Positions 1-9,164 of a stretch of 64,000 bases of DNA are shown piece after piece. A model generated the notes under the pieces. The model worked only from the letters and a program-made list of their open reading frames with translations. It did not search any database and had not been told where the DNA came from. Each line of letters begins with the position of its first letter. Within the stretch, counting starts at the first letter, position 1. A program made the translations under genes and the position numbers. The stretch lies in NCBI GenBank assembly GCA_038246645.1, contig JBBRVS010000001.1, forward strand, positions 36,460-100,459, read 5' to 3'. Origin of the DNA: JAHCHG01 sp038246645 (GTDB lineage Bacteria; Acidobacteriota; Blastocatellia; Pyrinomonadales; Pyrinomonadaceae).

Positions 1-366
1 AAAAAGCGCGGTTTTTAATTTAAAGGCGCGATCATTTATTTCTTCGGCGGCTTCGGCAATGAGTTTGTAATTCAACTTATTGCCGATACTGTTTTTTTGC
101 AGTTTTTCCGTGTTGATAATCTGCAGTTTCTCGAAATCTTTTTTGATTTTCGGAAAAGACGCTTCCGGTTTTTTCTCTTCGGGTTTGCTTAATTCTTCTC
201 TCATTTGGGTTAATTCGTTTGCCCGATCCCGCATTTCATAAAATTTTTCACCGATTTTTACGCCGCTCGAAGTAGTCGGCGTGCGGCTTTGCCCGCTCGT
301 CGTGAAAATATTTCCGAGTGATAAAACAAACGTACAAGCCAAAAAGGAAAACAAACCGAATCTCAT
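1..366 (-). CDS. Secreted hypothetical protein, N-terminal part (runs off the window)
   Basis: Reading leftward from an ATG at 366 gives 122 open codons with no stop before the window edge, so the C-terminus is missing. An AGAGG ribosome site sits about 7 bases before the ATG. Residues 1 to about 27 form a hydrophobic signal peptide, followed by a Ser/Thr-rich linker and then a charged, lysine/glutamate-rich helical region. No catalytic motif is visible. I do not recognise the family; an exported, mostly alpha-helical protein is all that can be said. Confidence 0.7.
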   Translation of the reverse strand, partial: MRFGLFSFLACTFVLSLGNIFTTSGQSRTPTTSSGVKIGEKFYEMRDRANELTQMREELSKPEEKKPEASFPKIKKDFEKLQIINTEKLQKNSIGNKLNYKLIAEAAEEINDRAFKLKTALF

Positions 367-491
367 ATCAAACCTCTACTTTAAAAAAAATAAGTTGTTT
401 TACGAAGTTTTTCCGAATTCAAGAACTTTATAGCCCGATATTATATGCCTTTATGTCAAAAATTAAAAGAAATTATTTGGAGGTTTTCGAA

Positions 492-1100
492 TTACTGCGG
501 AATTTTTTCTATATTCTGCCCGATAAATTCGGCAATGCCGTTCAAAAGCATCTGTACCGCAACCGTTATAAGCAGCATTCCCATCAAGCGTTCGATGGCG
601 ATCAAGCCTTTTTCGCCGAGAAAGCGCGCAAAATAGCTCGAAAAATAAATAATGATTGCCGAAGCCAGCCACGCGATCAGAACCGCCAGAAACCAATCGA
701 ACCAACGGCTCGGATCGCCGCTCATCATTAATAGCGCGGTCGCCATTGCCGACGGTCCGGCAACGTAGGGAATCGCCAGCGGCACGATAAACGGTTCGCC
801 CTCGACCTCTTCCTGTAAAGACGCGTGGCGCGTCGGGAAAATCATTTTTATCGCAATAATCATCAAAATAATTCCGCCGGCGGTCGTCAGAGCCGTCTGC
901 GTTAAATTAAGCAATTTCAGGAGATATTGCCCCAAAAAGAGAAAAACGACCAAAACGACCAACGCAATTAATAATTCGCGCACGACGACAATTCGCTGCC
1001 GTTTCGCTTCCACTTTTTTGAGCGTCGTCATAAAAAGCGGAATATTGCCCAACGGATCCATCACGAGAAAAAGCAATAATGCGGCGGAAAGTGTCGTCAT
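492..1100 (-). CDS. MarC-family integral membrane protein
   Basis: A 202-residue, almost entirely hydrophobic protein with about six membrane segments. The N-terminal stretch LVMDPLGNIPLF and the central AIPYVAGPSAMATAL are hallmarks of the MarC/YhgN (UPF0056) family. These are inner-membrane proteins of uncertain transport role; the old link to multiple antibiotic resistance in E. coli is not supported for MarC itself. Length is normal for the family. It starts 9 bp downstream of the HNH nuclease gene on the same strand and may be co-transcribed with the restriction island, although its base composition matches the rest of the chromosome. Confidence 0.9.
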   Translation of the reverse strand: MTTLSAALLLFLVMDPLGNIPLFMTTLKKVEAKRQRIVVVRELLIALVVLVVFLFLGQYLLKLLNLTQTALTTAGGIILMIIAIKMIFPTRHASLQEEVEGEPFIVPLAIPYVAGPSAMATALLMMSGDPSRWFDWFLAVLIAWLASAIIIYFSSYFARFLGEKGLIAIERLMGMLLITVAVQMLLNGIAEFIGQNIEKIPQ

Positions 1101-1109
1101 ATTAGTTTT

Positions 1110-2339
1110 TTAATAATATTCATAACGCCATTGAATAGCCTCATTTGAAATAAATGGTGGAAATTTTACACGGCTCGGCAATTTTGAATAACTGATACTT
1201 TTCTTTATTGCTTCCGAATACTGAATATCTCCATCTGGTTTGAAACGTATATGTTTACCATCAAATAAGATATGCAAATCCGCTCTCAAGCAAAGACCGT
1301 TTTCGATAGTATCGCTTCCTTTATGTTTGACGGGAATAATATGGCACGCTTGTAAAACCAAACTCAACTTTTCACCTGTCAAGAAACATTTATTGTTAAA
1401 TTCTTTTAAAACCTGCTTTCGGAATTTGGCTTGCTCTGGTCTGGCGTATGTTTCCAATAAAATTTTGCGTCGTTCAGAGTCAATTATTATCTGATTTTTC
1501 CTAACTTCTTCGACAACTTTTTCAAAAGTTAAAGACTTTTTAATTGTAGTAATTTCATCAATTTCATTTAAATAATCGCTTTGCAGAAGAAACTTATCGG
1601 TTGAATTATTTTCGCCTTTTATCATTTGGCAAAAGCCATAATAAGAAAGAAAAAGTAAAAATTCTCTAACCATTCTTTTGTCATTTGAACGAGGCGCACA
1701 ATCTGGAAACAAACTAATATTTAATTTGTTTTTCCGAAATGCTTCAATAGCTTCCAGATAATCTTGCATCTTTGCCTTATCGCCAGCCAGAGGAATGATT
1801 ATTTTTTGTAATTCAAACGGTGTTAAATATGCTTGAGTTTCACCGAAAGTTTTATGTAATGATGTAATGATTTCTAAAATTAGCTCTAAAGGTTTGATTT
1901 CTAATTTTGCTTTTCGCCATTCGGTAAGGTCGCTTTCAATATTGGTATTTGGCAAAGTGAGAGTTTTGATTACAGTAATCGCAAATTCGGTTTGCGTAAT
2001 CTGTCCTTCTGCAACTTTTTTACCGAACTGCGTTAATTCAATAGTGCGGCTTTCCGGGTTTAGCAAGCCAACGGCTTTCCAATATCTATCTGAATTCCTA
2101 AACAAATTACGTTCGCCTGTTCTTGCCAATGTAACTCTTTCGCCCGTCATTTTGTTAGTTTCCCGTTGAATGCGTTCAAGGTCTGAGTGAATTGAGTTTG
2201 TGCTTTTCATTTCGCCTTGATGACGATACATTGCCCGCAAAACGCCAAGCAGACGTAACGGATTATTCAAACCTTCACTTGGTGTTACTTCTGCCCAACG
2301 CCATTTATAATTAGGAAATGGTTTCTTTGGAATTTTCAT
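1110..2339 (-). CDS. HNH-family restriction endonuclease (type II candidate)
   Basis: A 409-residue protein with a C-terminal HNH nuclease domain: CFLTG, then ACHIIPV with His near 333, ENG with Asn near 347 and LHILFD with His near 356. The remaining ~310 residues resemble no catalytic domain I know and probably carry DNA recognition. The gene overlaps the end of the upstream cytosine methyltransferase by 29 bp and is third in the order M1-M2-R, so a restriction enzyme partnered with both methyltransferases is the natural reading. The specificity cannot be predicted. The gene is AT-rich compared with its flanks, which suggests horizontal acquisition. A solitary HNH protein is the alternative but is less likely in this context. 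Confidence 0.82.
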   Translation of the reverse strand: MKIPKKPFPNYKWRWAEVTPSEGLNNPLRLLGVLRAMYRHQGEMKSTNSIHSDLERIQRETNKMTGERVTLARTGERNLFRNSDRYWKAVGLLNPESRTIELTQFGKKVAEGQITQTEFAITVIKTLTLPNTNIESDLTEWRKAKLEIKPLELILEIITSLHKTFGETQAYLTPFELQKIIIPLAGDKAKMQDYLEAIEAFRKNKLNISLFPDCAPRSNDKRMVREFLLFLSYYGFCQMIKGENNSTDKFLLQSDYLNEIDEITTIKKSLTFEKVVEEVRKNQIIIDSERRKILLETYARPEQAKFRKQVLKEFNNKCFLTGEKLSLVLQACHIIPVKHKGSDTIENGLCLRADLHILFDGKHIRFKPDGDIQYSEAIKKSISYSKLPSRVKFPPFISNEAIQWRYEYY

Positions 2340-3270
2340 TATTTTCAGGAAATAATTCAGCGATAGCTTTGGCTAATTTCGGAGGCACGGCATTTGAAAC
2401 CTGTCTGTAAACAGATGTTTTTGCACCAACAAATTTAAAATCAATTGGAAAAGACTGAATGATTGCCGCTTCTCTGGCTGAAATACGGCGAAGATTACTA
2501 GGATGATGATGAACAACAACACCGCCTTTGTCATCTCCACGAGATGTGATTGTTGGAAAAGGCAAATCAGGATTTATTCGCCGATGCCCAATGTAACCGT
2601 TAAATCGCAATTTATATTTTGAGGCTTCGTGATTATCCAAGTTATGTTTTTCTTTAGGTTCTGGAATATTTTCTAATGCTTCGCCAACACTTACCCATTT
2701 CTTTCTACTTTCGAAAAGCGGCATGCCATTTAATTTTTGATGAGTTGGAACAGGAGGGAAATCTATTTTAAGTTTAATATCCTTTCGTTTGCCAAAGATA
2801 AAAACTCTTTCTCTTGTTTGAGGAACACCATAATCGGCGGCATTAAGCACTGTATAATTTACCTCATAACCAATTTCAGAAAAGTCTTTTATAATCATCT
2901 CAAAAACTTTACCTTTCCCTAAGCTCATAATTCCTTTGACATTTTCAGCTAGAAAAAATAAGGGCTTTTTATCTTTAACAACTCGGACAAATTCTAAATA
3001 CAAGAAATTCCTCTCATCTTTTTCATTTCGTTTTGTATTTGCAAGTGAAAATCCTTGACACGGAAATCCGCCGATAACAATGTCAGATTCAGGAATTTTG
3101 TCCGAAGCGATTTCTCTAATATCGTTACAGACTATATGAGTTCCCAAATTCAATTTGTAAGTTTCGACGGCTTCTTGCCAAATATCATTCGCCCAAATAA
3201 TTCTATGACCAGCTTGCGAGAAACCCAAGTCAAAACCGCCTACCCCTGAAAATAGAGAAACAACATTCAT
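2311..3270 (-). CDS. DNA (cytosine-5-)-methyltransferase, second of the pair
   Basis: A 319-residue C5-cytosine methyltransferase that transfers a methyl group from S-adenosylmethionine to cytosine. Motif I (FSGVGGFDLG), motif IV with the catalytic cysteine (GGFPCQGFS), motif VI (AENVKG) and motif VIII (PQTRERVFIFG) are intact. The motif X core reads SNAVPP, with Ser where Gly is usual. The target recognition region, between about residues 180 and 260, differs from that of the neighbouring methyltransferase while the catalytic motifs are shared. The two may therefore methylate different strands or sites. It starts 4 bp after the first methyltransferase and overlaps the HNH nuclease gene by 29 bp. 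Confidence 0.93.
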   Translation of the reverse strand: MNVVSLFSGVGGFDLGFSQAGHRIIWANDIWQEAVETYKLNLGTHIVCNDIREIASDKIPESDIVIGGFPCQGFSLANTKRNEKDERNFLYLEFVRVVKDKKPLFFLAENVKGIMSLGKGKVFEMIIKDFSEIGYEVNYTVLNAADYGVPQTRERVFIFGKRKDIKLKIDFPPVPTHQKLNGMPLFESRKKWVSVGEALENIPEPKEKHNLDNHEASKYKLRFNGYIGHRRINPDLPFPTITSRGDDKGGVVVHHHPSNLRRISAREAAIIQSFPIDFKFVGAKTSVYRQVSNAVPPKLAKAIAELFPENNENSKETIS

Positions 3271-3274
3271 TTGA

Positions 3275-4225
3275 TTAGATATTTTGAGTTTTTGATTTAG
3301 CTTTTATAGGTTCAACTTTTTTAAGTTCTTCACCTATTTTCTTTGCAAACAAAACAGCAACTGCATTTCCAATTTGTCTATACATACTACCCATTGAGCC
3401 GAAAAATTCAAAATCAAGCGGGAATGTTTGAATTATTGCACTTTCTCTGACAGATACTCGACGATGATTATTAGGATGGTGAACGGCAACATTACCGCCC
3501 GTATCTTTTGCCAAAACGGTTGGAGAAGGTTTGTTTGGGTCAGTTTTACGATGTCCGGTAAAATTTCGATTTGTAACTTTGTATTTTGAATAAATATGAT
3601 TTTTTAAGTCATTTGTTTCGTCAGGTTCTGGAATTTCTTTCAAAGCCTCGCCGATTGTTACCCATTTTTTGTGAAGTAAATCAGGTTCTTGAGCGTGTGT
3701 CGGAATTGGAAAAGGAAATGTTCCGGTAAAAACATCTACACGAATTCCGATGATAATTATTCTGAATCTATTTTGCGGAACTCCGAAATTAGCGGCATTA
3801 AAAACTTTGTAATCAACTTGGTATCCTAAATCAGAAAAATCTTTGGCAATGCTTTTAATTACATTTCCATTATCAAAACTTAATAAACCGCGCACATTTT
3901 CTGCAATAAAAAACTTAGGATTTTTCTCTGTGACAACCCGAACGAATTCTAAATACAATTTATTTCGTTCATCACCCTTTTTTTTTCTCATATTTGCCTG
4001 TGAAAAACCTTGACATGGGAAACCGCCGATGACGACTTCACAATCAGGAATTTGAGAAGCAGGTATATCTATAATATTGCCTAAAACAAAGTGATTGCCA
4101 ATATTATACTTATAGGTTTCTGCACAATCTTTATCAATATCATTTGCCCAAACGATTTCGTGACCAGCTTGAATAAATCCTAAATCAAAACCGCCTGCGC
4201 CAGAAAAAAGCGAAACTATCTTCAT
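3275..4225 (-). CDS. DNA (cytosine-5-)-methyltransferase, first of the pair
   Basis: A 316-residue C5-cytosine methyltransferase with motif I FSGAGGFDLG, motif IV GGFPCQGFS (catalytic Cys), motif VI AENVRG, motif VIII PQNRFRIIIIG and motif X GNAV. It leads the restriction-modification operon and would protect host DNA before the nuclease, encoded third, is made. It is clearly paralogous to the next gene; strongest similarity is in the catalytic half and weakest in the recognition region. Two m5C methyltransferases beside one nuclease is the arrangement seen for enzymes with asymmetric recognition sequences, where each strand needs its own methylase. The gene is AT-rich relative to the flanking chromosome. 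Confidence 0.93.
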   Translation of the reverse strand: MKIVSLFSGAGGFDLGFIQAGHEIVWANDIDKDCAETYKYNIGNHFVLGNIIDIPASQIPDCEVVIGGFPCQGFSQANMRKKKGDERNKLYLEFVRVVTEKNPKFFIAENVRGLLSFDNGNVIKSIAKDFSDLGYQVDYKVFNAANFGVPQNRFRIIIIGIRVDVFTGTFPFPIPTHAQEPDLLHKKWVTIGEALKEIPEPDETNDLKNHIYSKYKVTNRNFTGHRKTDPNKPSPTVLAKDTGGNVAVHHPNNHRRVSVRESAIIQTFPLDFEFFGSMGSMYRQIGNAVAVLFAKKIGEELKKVEPIKAKSKTQNI

Positions 4226-4280
4226 AATTTATCACAATAATTAAGATTAAAAAGAGAAAATCAAATTGTTAGGAATAATA

Positions 4281-6644
4281 TCAATAAGCCTTCGTTACAT
4301 CAACTCCGGTGTAGTAATGCTTGATGATCGCGTCGTATTTTACGCCCATTTTTGCCAAGCCGTAAGCTCCGTATTGGCACATTCCGACACCGTGTCCCCA
4401 ACCGCGCCCCGTAAATGTGTAGCTTGTTACTCTGCCGGCGGAATCGTAGCGTTTATTGATGACGAAAAGCTGTTCGTTAAGGCGCAGAGCCGAACGAATT
4501 TTGCCGCCCTTTAAGTGAAAGGTTCCGCTGGTCGTAATGATTTCCAGATCGGTTGCGCGGCGCGAAAATCCCTGTTTGGCGATTTTTACGTCAATCAGCG
4601 CGCCGAGTCCGCGCACGTAGCGGCTCAGGTTTGATCTGACTGCCGCTGCCGACATTGTTTTATTCCAGAGCGAAAAACTCGAATCTCGTTCGGCAACGGT
4701 CGTCTTGACGGTCGGTTCGATTTCGAGATAGATCACTTCGCCCGCCGTATTTGTTTTATAATTGACCTTTTCACCGCCGACGAGTGCGGTTTCTTTGACT
4801 TGATAAAACGCATCGCCGAATTTTCGGTACAGAAAAACATTCGGGCTGATCGTCACCTGTTTTTCGGTTTTGCCGACACGCAAGATCAATTTTCCGTCTT
4901 CGGTCGGTTTTGCTTCGCCGCTTTCAAAGGTTAAATTCCAGTTCTTTTTATTATAAATATGATCAATGAGGCGTAGAATTTTGGAGCGTGAAAAATGTTT
5001 TTGCGGTTTTAAGGTCAAATCCGAATAGATCGAAAACCAGCCGTCGCGCATCATCATTGCCATTACGGGACGCATCTCACGCGGCACTTCGCCCGCGTCC
5101 AGAAATGAAAGCTGGTAATTTACATCGGCATCGCTAAGCAGAGTATCGGCTTGATTGGCATCCGTGTAGATCAAATCCGATAAAACTTTTGCCAGCAAAA
5201 TCGGCTTTGAAGTATCTTTTGTCACAACCAGCGGAAACGGTTTGCCGAATTTTAATGCGAGTTGATTGAGCCAGCTTTTCAGTTCGATGTCGCTCGGCGC
5301 GTCTTCAAAATAATCATCGGTAAAACGCGGCGTTACGAGCAGAAAATTATTGACCGAATATTTCGCCGCCATTCGCGATATTTCATAATTTGCCTCATTT
5401 CTTATATCGGCAAGCTCGCGCGAACTTCGGATCATAAACGGCGCGAAATGCGCCTTGCCTTCGAGCGAACAATTTACGCCGCGCAAATACGGTTCGGCGT
5501 GATTGAAAATATTTTCCGAGTCTTCCGTTCTGCCGCCGCAAGTCGAAGTGTAATAAGCCATTATCGGTTTGCCCTTGTAAGCTGCGATGATTCCGCGCGT
5601 TTGCATAACGGCTTGCGTTCCCATTTTTGATTCGGCGGAAACTCCGGCATAAACCTGCGAACGTACCGTCGGCAGCATATCAAAACCCTGCGATGCAAAA
5701 AAATTCGTATTGGCAACCGCGTAGGTACGCGCCGCGACAGCCTGCGCTTTCTGCGCTTCGAGCTGCGGCAGACTGAGTTCCTTCGGCACGACTCCGAGCA
5801 GATATTCTTCCATCGGCACGACGTTGACAACCGTTAAGCTTCCGCCGGAATTGACAAAAACCTCGATTTTCCCGCGATATTCCTTGCCGTTATAACGAAC
5901 CGGAACGGCGCGTTCATTCAGAGAACCGAAGGCGACGGCTTTGAGCGAAGAAAATTTTGCCGTTTCAGACGTGCCGCTGACGATCACTTCGCGCAAATTC
6001 GGATTGACATAAACATTGGTCGGATTGCTCGAAACAGTCGGTTTGACCTTATTCGGATTGGCGCGTTCCGACAAAATACTGCGAACATTAGATTTCGGAT
6101 TGACTGCCATTTGCTGGGTTAATTCAACCGCTTCTTCGGAAGGCTGCGTAACTTTGCTTGAAACTATCTCAACCGTTTCAAAACCTTTTTCGGCAAGAAC
6201 TGCTCTAAATTCTTCGGCTTCGATCAGATTTTGTTTCGGTTCACCGATTCTGATGCGCCACGTATTTGTCGTCGTTTCAATATCAAAAGAAACTTTTTCG
6301 CCGGTCGCTTCGCGGATTTCCTTTGCCAGTTCGGCGGCATCGGTGGCGGTTTCGATATTCGGAATTTCAAAATTAAAATATTCGACTTCCGGCGGACGAT
6401 ACGAACGCGCCGAAACCGTCACGCGATTTGCGCCGAGAAATTTCTGCTGTTCTTCCGGGCTGACCGCAACGAGCGTCGAATCGGCGGTCGTAATGGTCGC
6501 GGAACTCGCATTCGTTGCCAGACCGATGCGGACGAGCGGCTCTTTTTCCAAATAGAAAAATTCGGTTTCGATAGCAAAAATGTTGGTTGAATTGATTAGA
6601 AAAAGCAGGATTAAAACAGGTAAAATTCGGGGGCGTAAAATCAT
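4281..6644 (-). CDS. SpoIID/LytB-domain secreted protein
   Basis: The protein has an N-terminal signal sequence, about 230 residues of low-similarity sequence, then a SpoIID/LytB domain with VPMEEYLLGVVPKE, the AQAVAARTYA helix and YTSTCGGRTE, ending in the conserved GRGWGHGVGMCQYGA block. SpoIID of endospore formers is a lytic transglycosylase that cuts denuded peptidoglycan; LytB relatives enhance amidases. Homologues occur widely in non-sporulating bacteria, where a cell-wall remodelling role is likely. At about 787 residues it is longer than SpoIID. I prefer the ATG at 6644 because it places the signal peptide at the N-terminus; another ATG lies 18 bp upstream and neither has a strong ribosome site. 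Confidence 0.85.
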   Translation of the reverse strand: MILRPRILPVLILLFLINSTNIFAIETEFFYLEKEPLVRIGLATNASSATITTADSTLVAVSPEEQQKFLGANRVTVSARSYRPPEVEYFNFEIPNIETATDAAELAKEIREATGEKVSFDIETTTNTWRIRIGEPKQNLIEAEEFRAVLAEKGFETVEIVSSKVTQPSEEAVELTQQMAVNPKSNVRSILSERANPNKVKPTVSSNPTNVYVNPNLREVIVSGTSETAKFSSLKAVAFGSLNERAVPVRYNGKEYRGKIEVFVNSGGSLTVVNVVPMEEYLLGVVPKELSLPQLEAQKAQAVAARTYAVANTNFFASQGFDMLPTVRSQVYAGVSAESKMGTQAVMQTRGIIAAYKGKPIMAYYTSTCGGRTEDSENIFNHAEPYLRGVNCSLEGKAHFAPFMIRSSRELADIRNEANYEISRMAAKYSVNNFLLVTPRFTDDYFEDAPSDIELKSWLNQLALKFGKPFPLVVTKDTSKPILLAKVLSDLIYTDANQADTLLSDADVNYQLSFLDAGEVPREMRPVMAMMMRDGWFSIYSDLTLKPQKHFSRSKILRLIDHIYNKKNWNLTFESGEAKPTEDGKLILRVGKTEKQVTISPNVFLYRKFGDAFYQVKETALVGGEKVNYKTNTAGEVIYLEIEPTVKTTVAERDSSFSLWNKTMSAAAVRSNLSRYVRGLGALIDVKIAKQGFSRRATDLEIITTSGTFHLKGGKIRSALRLNEQLFVINKRYDSAGRVTSYTFTGRGWGHGVGMCQYGAYGLAKMGVKYDAIIKHYYTGVDVTKAY

Positions 6645-6769
6645 AATGTTAAATTCTAACATTTATCGAAAAATGCGAACAAGAATTTTTTGCCGAATTA
6701 TAAATAATTTTTTGTTTTTAAGATGTCTTCCGTGTTAAATTCAAACAACTTCTCGGAGCATCACTTTAT

Positions 6770-8650
6770 ATGACAAAAATTATTTTTATTCTGACATTTC
6801 TGGCGTGTTCGCTGAATGTTTTTTCCGCTGTCCGAACTTGGGACGGCGGCGGTGCGGACAATAATTGGACAACGGCGGCAAACTGGGTTGGCGATGTTGC
6901 GCCGGCTGCCGGTGACGAGCTGGTTTTTCCGGCTTCTGCCGCGCAATTTGCAACCAATAACAATTTTTTTATTTTGACGAATTTTAATTCAATCACCTTT
7001 GAAGGCGGAACTTATACGGTTGGCGGCAATGCTTTTCGACTTTCCGACGGTTTGACCGTCAATGGCGGAACGCCATTGATAAATACCGCCATTACGCTTA
7101 ACGGTTCACAAACTTTTACTGCCGAACCCGGCTCTTTTACAACGGTAGCGGTTCTTTTTTTCGGAAGTGCTAATTTAACGATTGAAGGAAACGGTAGTTT
7201 CGGCTTAGGTTTAATTTCCGGTTCGGGAGCGATTAACAAAAACGGTCTGGGCGCATCGCTTGTTTTTGCCGCGACCGGATACAACGGTGCGATCAATCTG
7301 AACAACGGTGTTTTTGTGGTTGATGCTTCAGTGCCGAATAGTGCGGTAACGATAAATTCGCCCGACATCGGCGGCGGAACTTTCGGTTTAAGCGGTTTCG
7401 GCGGCACGGGAACGGTCGGAACTGTAAATGTAACGCAGGGAATAATCAGCGCGGGAACTCTGGCTTCGCCGACCGGAATTTTGAATACCGGAAATTTGAA
7501 TTTTACTCCGCAGGGCAGTTATGTCTGCAAAATCGGCGGAACTGCGGCGGGCGCGGATGGACACGATCAATTAAATGTTGCCGGAACGGTTTCATTAAAC
7601 AACGCGGTGCTTGCTCCGCTTCCGTGGAATAATTTCAATCCGGCAATCGGTGATTCATTTACAATTTTACGTAATGATGGAAGCGATCCGGTTGGCGGAA
7701 CTTTTCTCAATGCTCCCGAAGGCGGAATCTTCGGCGGCGCGTTAAATACGGCTTTTCGCATTACATATCAAGGCGGCGACGGCAATGATGTCGTCATTAC
7801 GAGAGTTAATCGTGCGCCGTTTGATTTTGACGGCGACGGTAAATCTGATGTTTCTGTATTTCGCCCTGCAAACGGCTCCTGGAATCAGATTCTGAGCGGA
7901 AACGGCTCAATCGTTTCACAAACCTGGGGACTCGCCGGAGATCGGCTTGCACCTGCCGATTTTGACGGCGACAGCCGCGCCGACTTAGCCATTTTCCGCG
8001 ATGGTGTGTGGTGGATTTTGAACAGTTCTTCCAATACCGTTACTTCGATTCAATTCGGTGTGAGCGGCGATATTCCCGTGCCGAATGATTTCGACGGCGA
8101 CGGACGCGCCGATTTGGCTGTTTTTCGTCCATCGGACGGCGTTTGGTATCAGTTGAGAAGTCTCGGGAATCAATTTTTTGCCCAACAATTCGGGTTAAAT
8201 GGCGATTTACCGCAAATTGCTGATTTTGACGGCGACGGCATCGGCGATCTCTCGGTCTTTCGTCCTTCGGATGGCACCTGGCATTTTTGGCGGAGTGAGT
8301 CCGAATCTTACACGGCGTTTTCGTTCGGCATCGCGGGCGATATTCCCGTTCCGGCAGACTACGACGGCGACGGTTTAACCGATGTCGCGGTTTTTCGACC
8401 TTCGGCAAATTCCGATCAGCCTGATTTTTATATTTTGCTGACAGGCAGTTTTACTTTTCAGGGATTTTCTTGGGGTTTGCCCGATGATATTCCGACAATC
8501 GCCGATTACGACGGCGACGGCAAAGCCGATATTGGAATTTTCCGTCCAAGCACCAACGATTGGTTTTTACTGCAAAGCACGGCAGGTTTCAGCACGGTTA
8601 ATTTCGGACAAACCGGCGATCAACCGATTCCCTCGGCATTTATTAATTAA
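6770..8650 (+). CDS. Secreted FG-GAP/VCBS repeat protein
   Basis: A 626-residue exported protein. Residues 1-19 are a signal peptide. Residues ~22-340 are rich in Gly, Asn and Thr with a TWDGGG...NNW...ANW opening, typical of beta-helical, autotransporter-like surface proteins. From about residue 345 there are six to seven repeats of ~45 residues built round calcium-binding loops of the form D-F-D-G-D-G-x-x-D followed by VFRPS and a Trp-containing strand, that is, FG-GAP/VCBS units forming a beta-propeller. Such proteins are extracellular or surface adhesion and scaffold proteins. No enzyme motif is visible and there is no C-terminal anchor. It stands alone, with the repeat-rich region downstream. 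Confidence 0.8.
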   Translation: MTKIIFILTFLACSLNVFSAVRTWDGGGADNNWTTAANWVGDVAPAAGDELVFPASAAQFATNNNFFILTNFNSITFEGGTYTVGGNAFRLSDGLTVNGGTPLINTAITLNGSQTFTAEPGSFTTVAVLFFGSANLTIEGNGSFGLGLISGSGAINKNGLGASLVFAATGYNGAINLNNGVFVVDASVPNSAVTINSPDIGGGTFGLSGFGGTGTVGTVNVTQGIISAGTLASPTGILNTGNLNFTPQGSYVCKIGGTAAGADGHDQLNVAGTVSLNNAVLAPLPWNNFNPAIGDSFTILRNDGSDPVGGTFLNAPEGGIFGGALNTAFRITYQGGDGNDVVITRVNRAPFDFDGDGKSDVSVFRPANGSWNQILSGNGSIVSQTWGLAGDRLAPADFDGDSRADLAIFRDGVWWILNSSSNTVTSIQFGVSGDIPVPNDFDGDGRADLAVFRPSDGVWYQLRSLGNQFFAQQFGLNGDLPQIADFDGDGIGDLSVFRPSDGTWHFWRSESESYTAFSFGIAGDIPVPADYDGDGLTDVAVFRPSANSDQPDFYILLTGSFTFQGFSWGLPDDIPTIADYDGDGKADIGIFRPSTNDWFLLQSTAGFSTVNFGQTGDQPIPSAFIN

Positions 8651-8762
8651 TGGAAAAATAAATCGTAAATATTTAATTTTCTGATGCTTTCAACAAAATA
8701 CGAATGAAGATTCTGTAAATAAAATCTTCATTCGTATTTTTTATTTTGAGATAAATTCTAAG

Positions 8763-8884
8763 TAAGCACCAATGGATAATTAAAAATGGATAATGTCAGA
8801 AAACTCTTAAATTCTCTTACATCTGATGTTTAAAGGGATTTTTAGAATTTTCATAATATCTTAAAACTTTTGCTCACCTGCTTA
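8763..8884 (+). repeat. Dispersed ~125-bp repeat, copy 1
   Basis: It starts TAAGCACCAATGGATAAT and ends AACTTTTGCTCACCTGCTTA. The reverse complement is almost identical to 29214-29342; the two differ by one base and by one extra ATTATCC heptamer in the later copy. More divergent copies lie at 40578-40707 and 59740-59876 and a partial one at 18658-18715. No reading frame is conserved. It sits downstream of the FG-GAP gene. Confidence 0.85.
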
Positions 8885-8897
8885 TACGCCTTCCCTT

Positions 8898-9008
8898 TAG
8901 AAATTGTGCATTAAGTCAGTAGCGGTTGCGTCAGCAACCGCGTCAATTACTCATCAGGGATAACGCATCGGCTCACGCCGACGCTACTGACCAATGCACA
9001 ATTTCTAA
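8898..9008. mobile_element. MITE-like palindromic element (TTAGAAATTGTGCATT ends)
   Basis: Both ends carry TTAGAAATTGTGCATT followed by GTCAGTAGCG in inverted orientation, and the interior can also pair (TTGCGTCAGCAACCG region), so the whole 111 bp can fold as a long hairpin. It has no coding capacity. No clear target duplication was found. It resembles a non-autonomous miniature inverted-repeat element. Confidence 0.6.
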
Positions 9009-9022
9009 TGGTAAACGGTATT

Positions 9023-9164
9023 AGTAGTCCGTAAACTAAATTTTCGAGTGTTTGGAGTCCTGCCTTTAGGCGGCTTTTTCCGCCGCGCTTCGCTGGCGGA
9101 TGCCGCGTAAACGCGGGACTCCAAACTTTTTTCAAACGCCTTAAAATTCAATTTACGGACTACT
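9023..9164. mobile_element. MITE-like inverted-repeat element enclosing a GGAGTCC palindrome
   Basis: The left arm at 9023-9044 (AGTAGTCCGTAAACTAAATT...) and right arm at 9143-9164 match in 20 of 22 positions as inverted repeats. Inside, 9050-9126 is a GTTTGGAGTCC...GGACTCCAAAC palindrome that recurs at 62167-62244, so one repeat appears to be nested in another. Confidence 0.6.
9050..9126. repeat. GTTTGGAGTCC palindromic repeat, copy 1
   Basis: Bounded by GTTTGGAGTCC and GGACTCCAAAC with inner pieces CTTTAGGCGG and CCGCGTAAACGCGG. The same boundaries and similar interior recur at 62167-62244, where the interior is inverted relative to this copy. Confidence 0.7.

Noticed and set aside
1110..2339. 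HNH protein as a homing endonuclease or Cas9-like fragment.
   Set aside because: It is a full-length gene overlapping a methyltransferase gene in a restriction-modification order.
5262..5630. A 122-codon ORF antisense to the SpoIID-like gene.
   Set aside because: It overlaps the coding frame of a well-supported protein and has no domain or ribosome site.
4281..6644. Evidence of sporulation from SpoIID.
   Set aside because: SpoIID/LytB domains are widespread in non-spore-formers, and no other sporulation gene is present.
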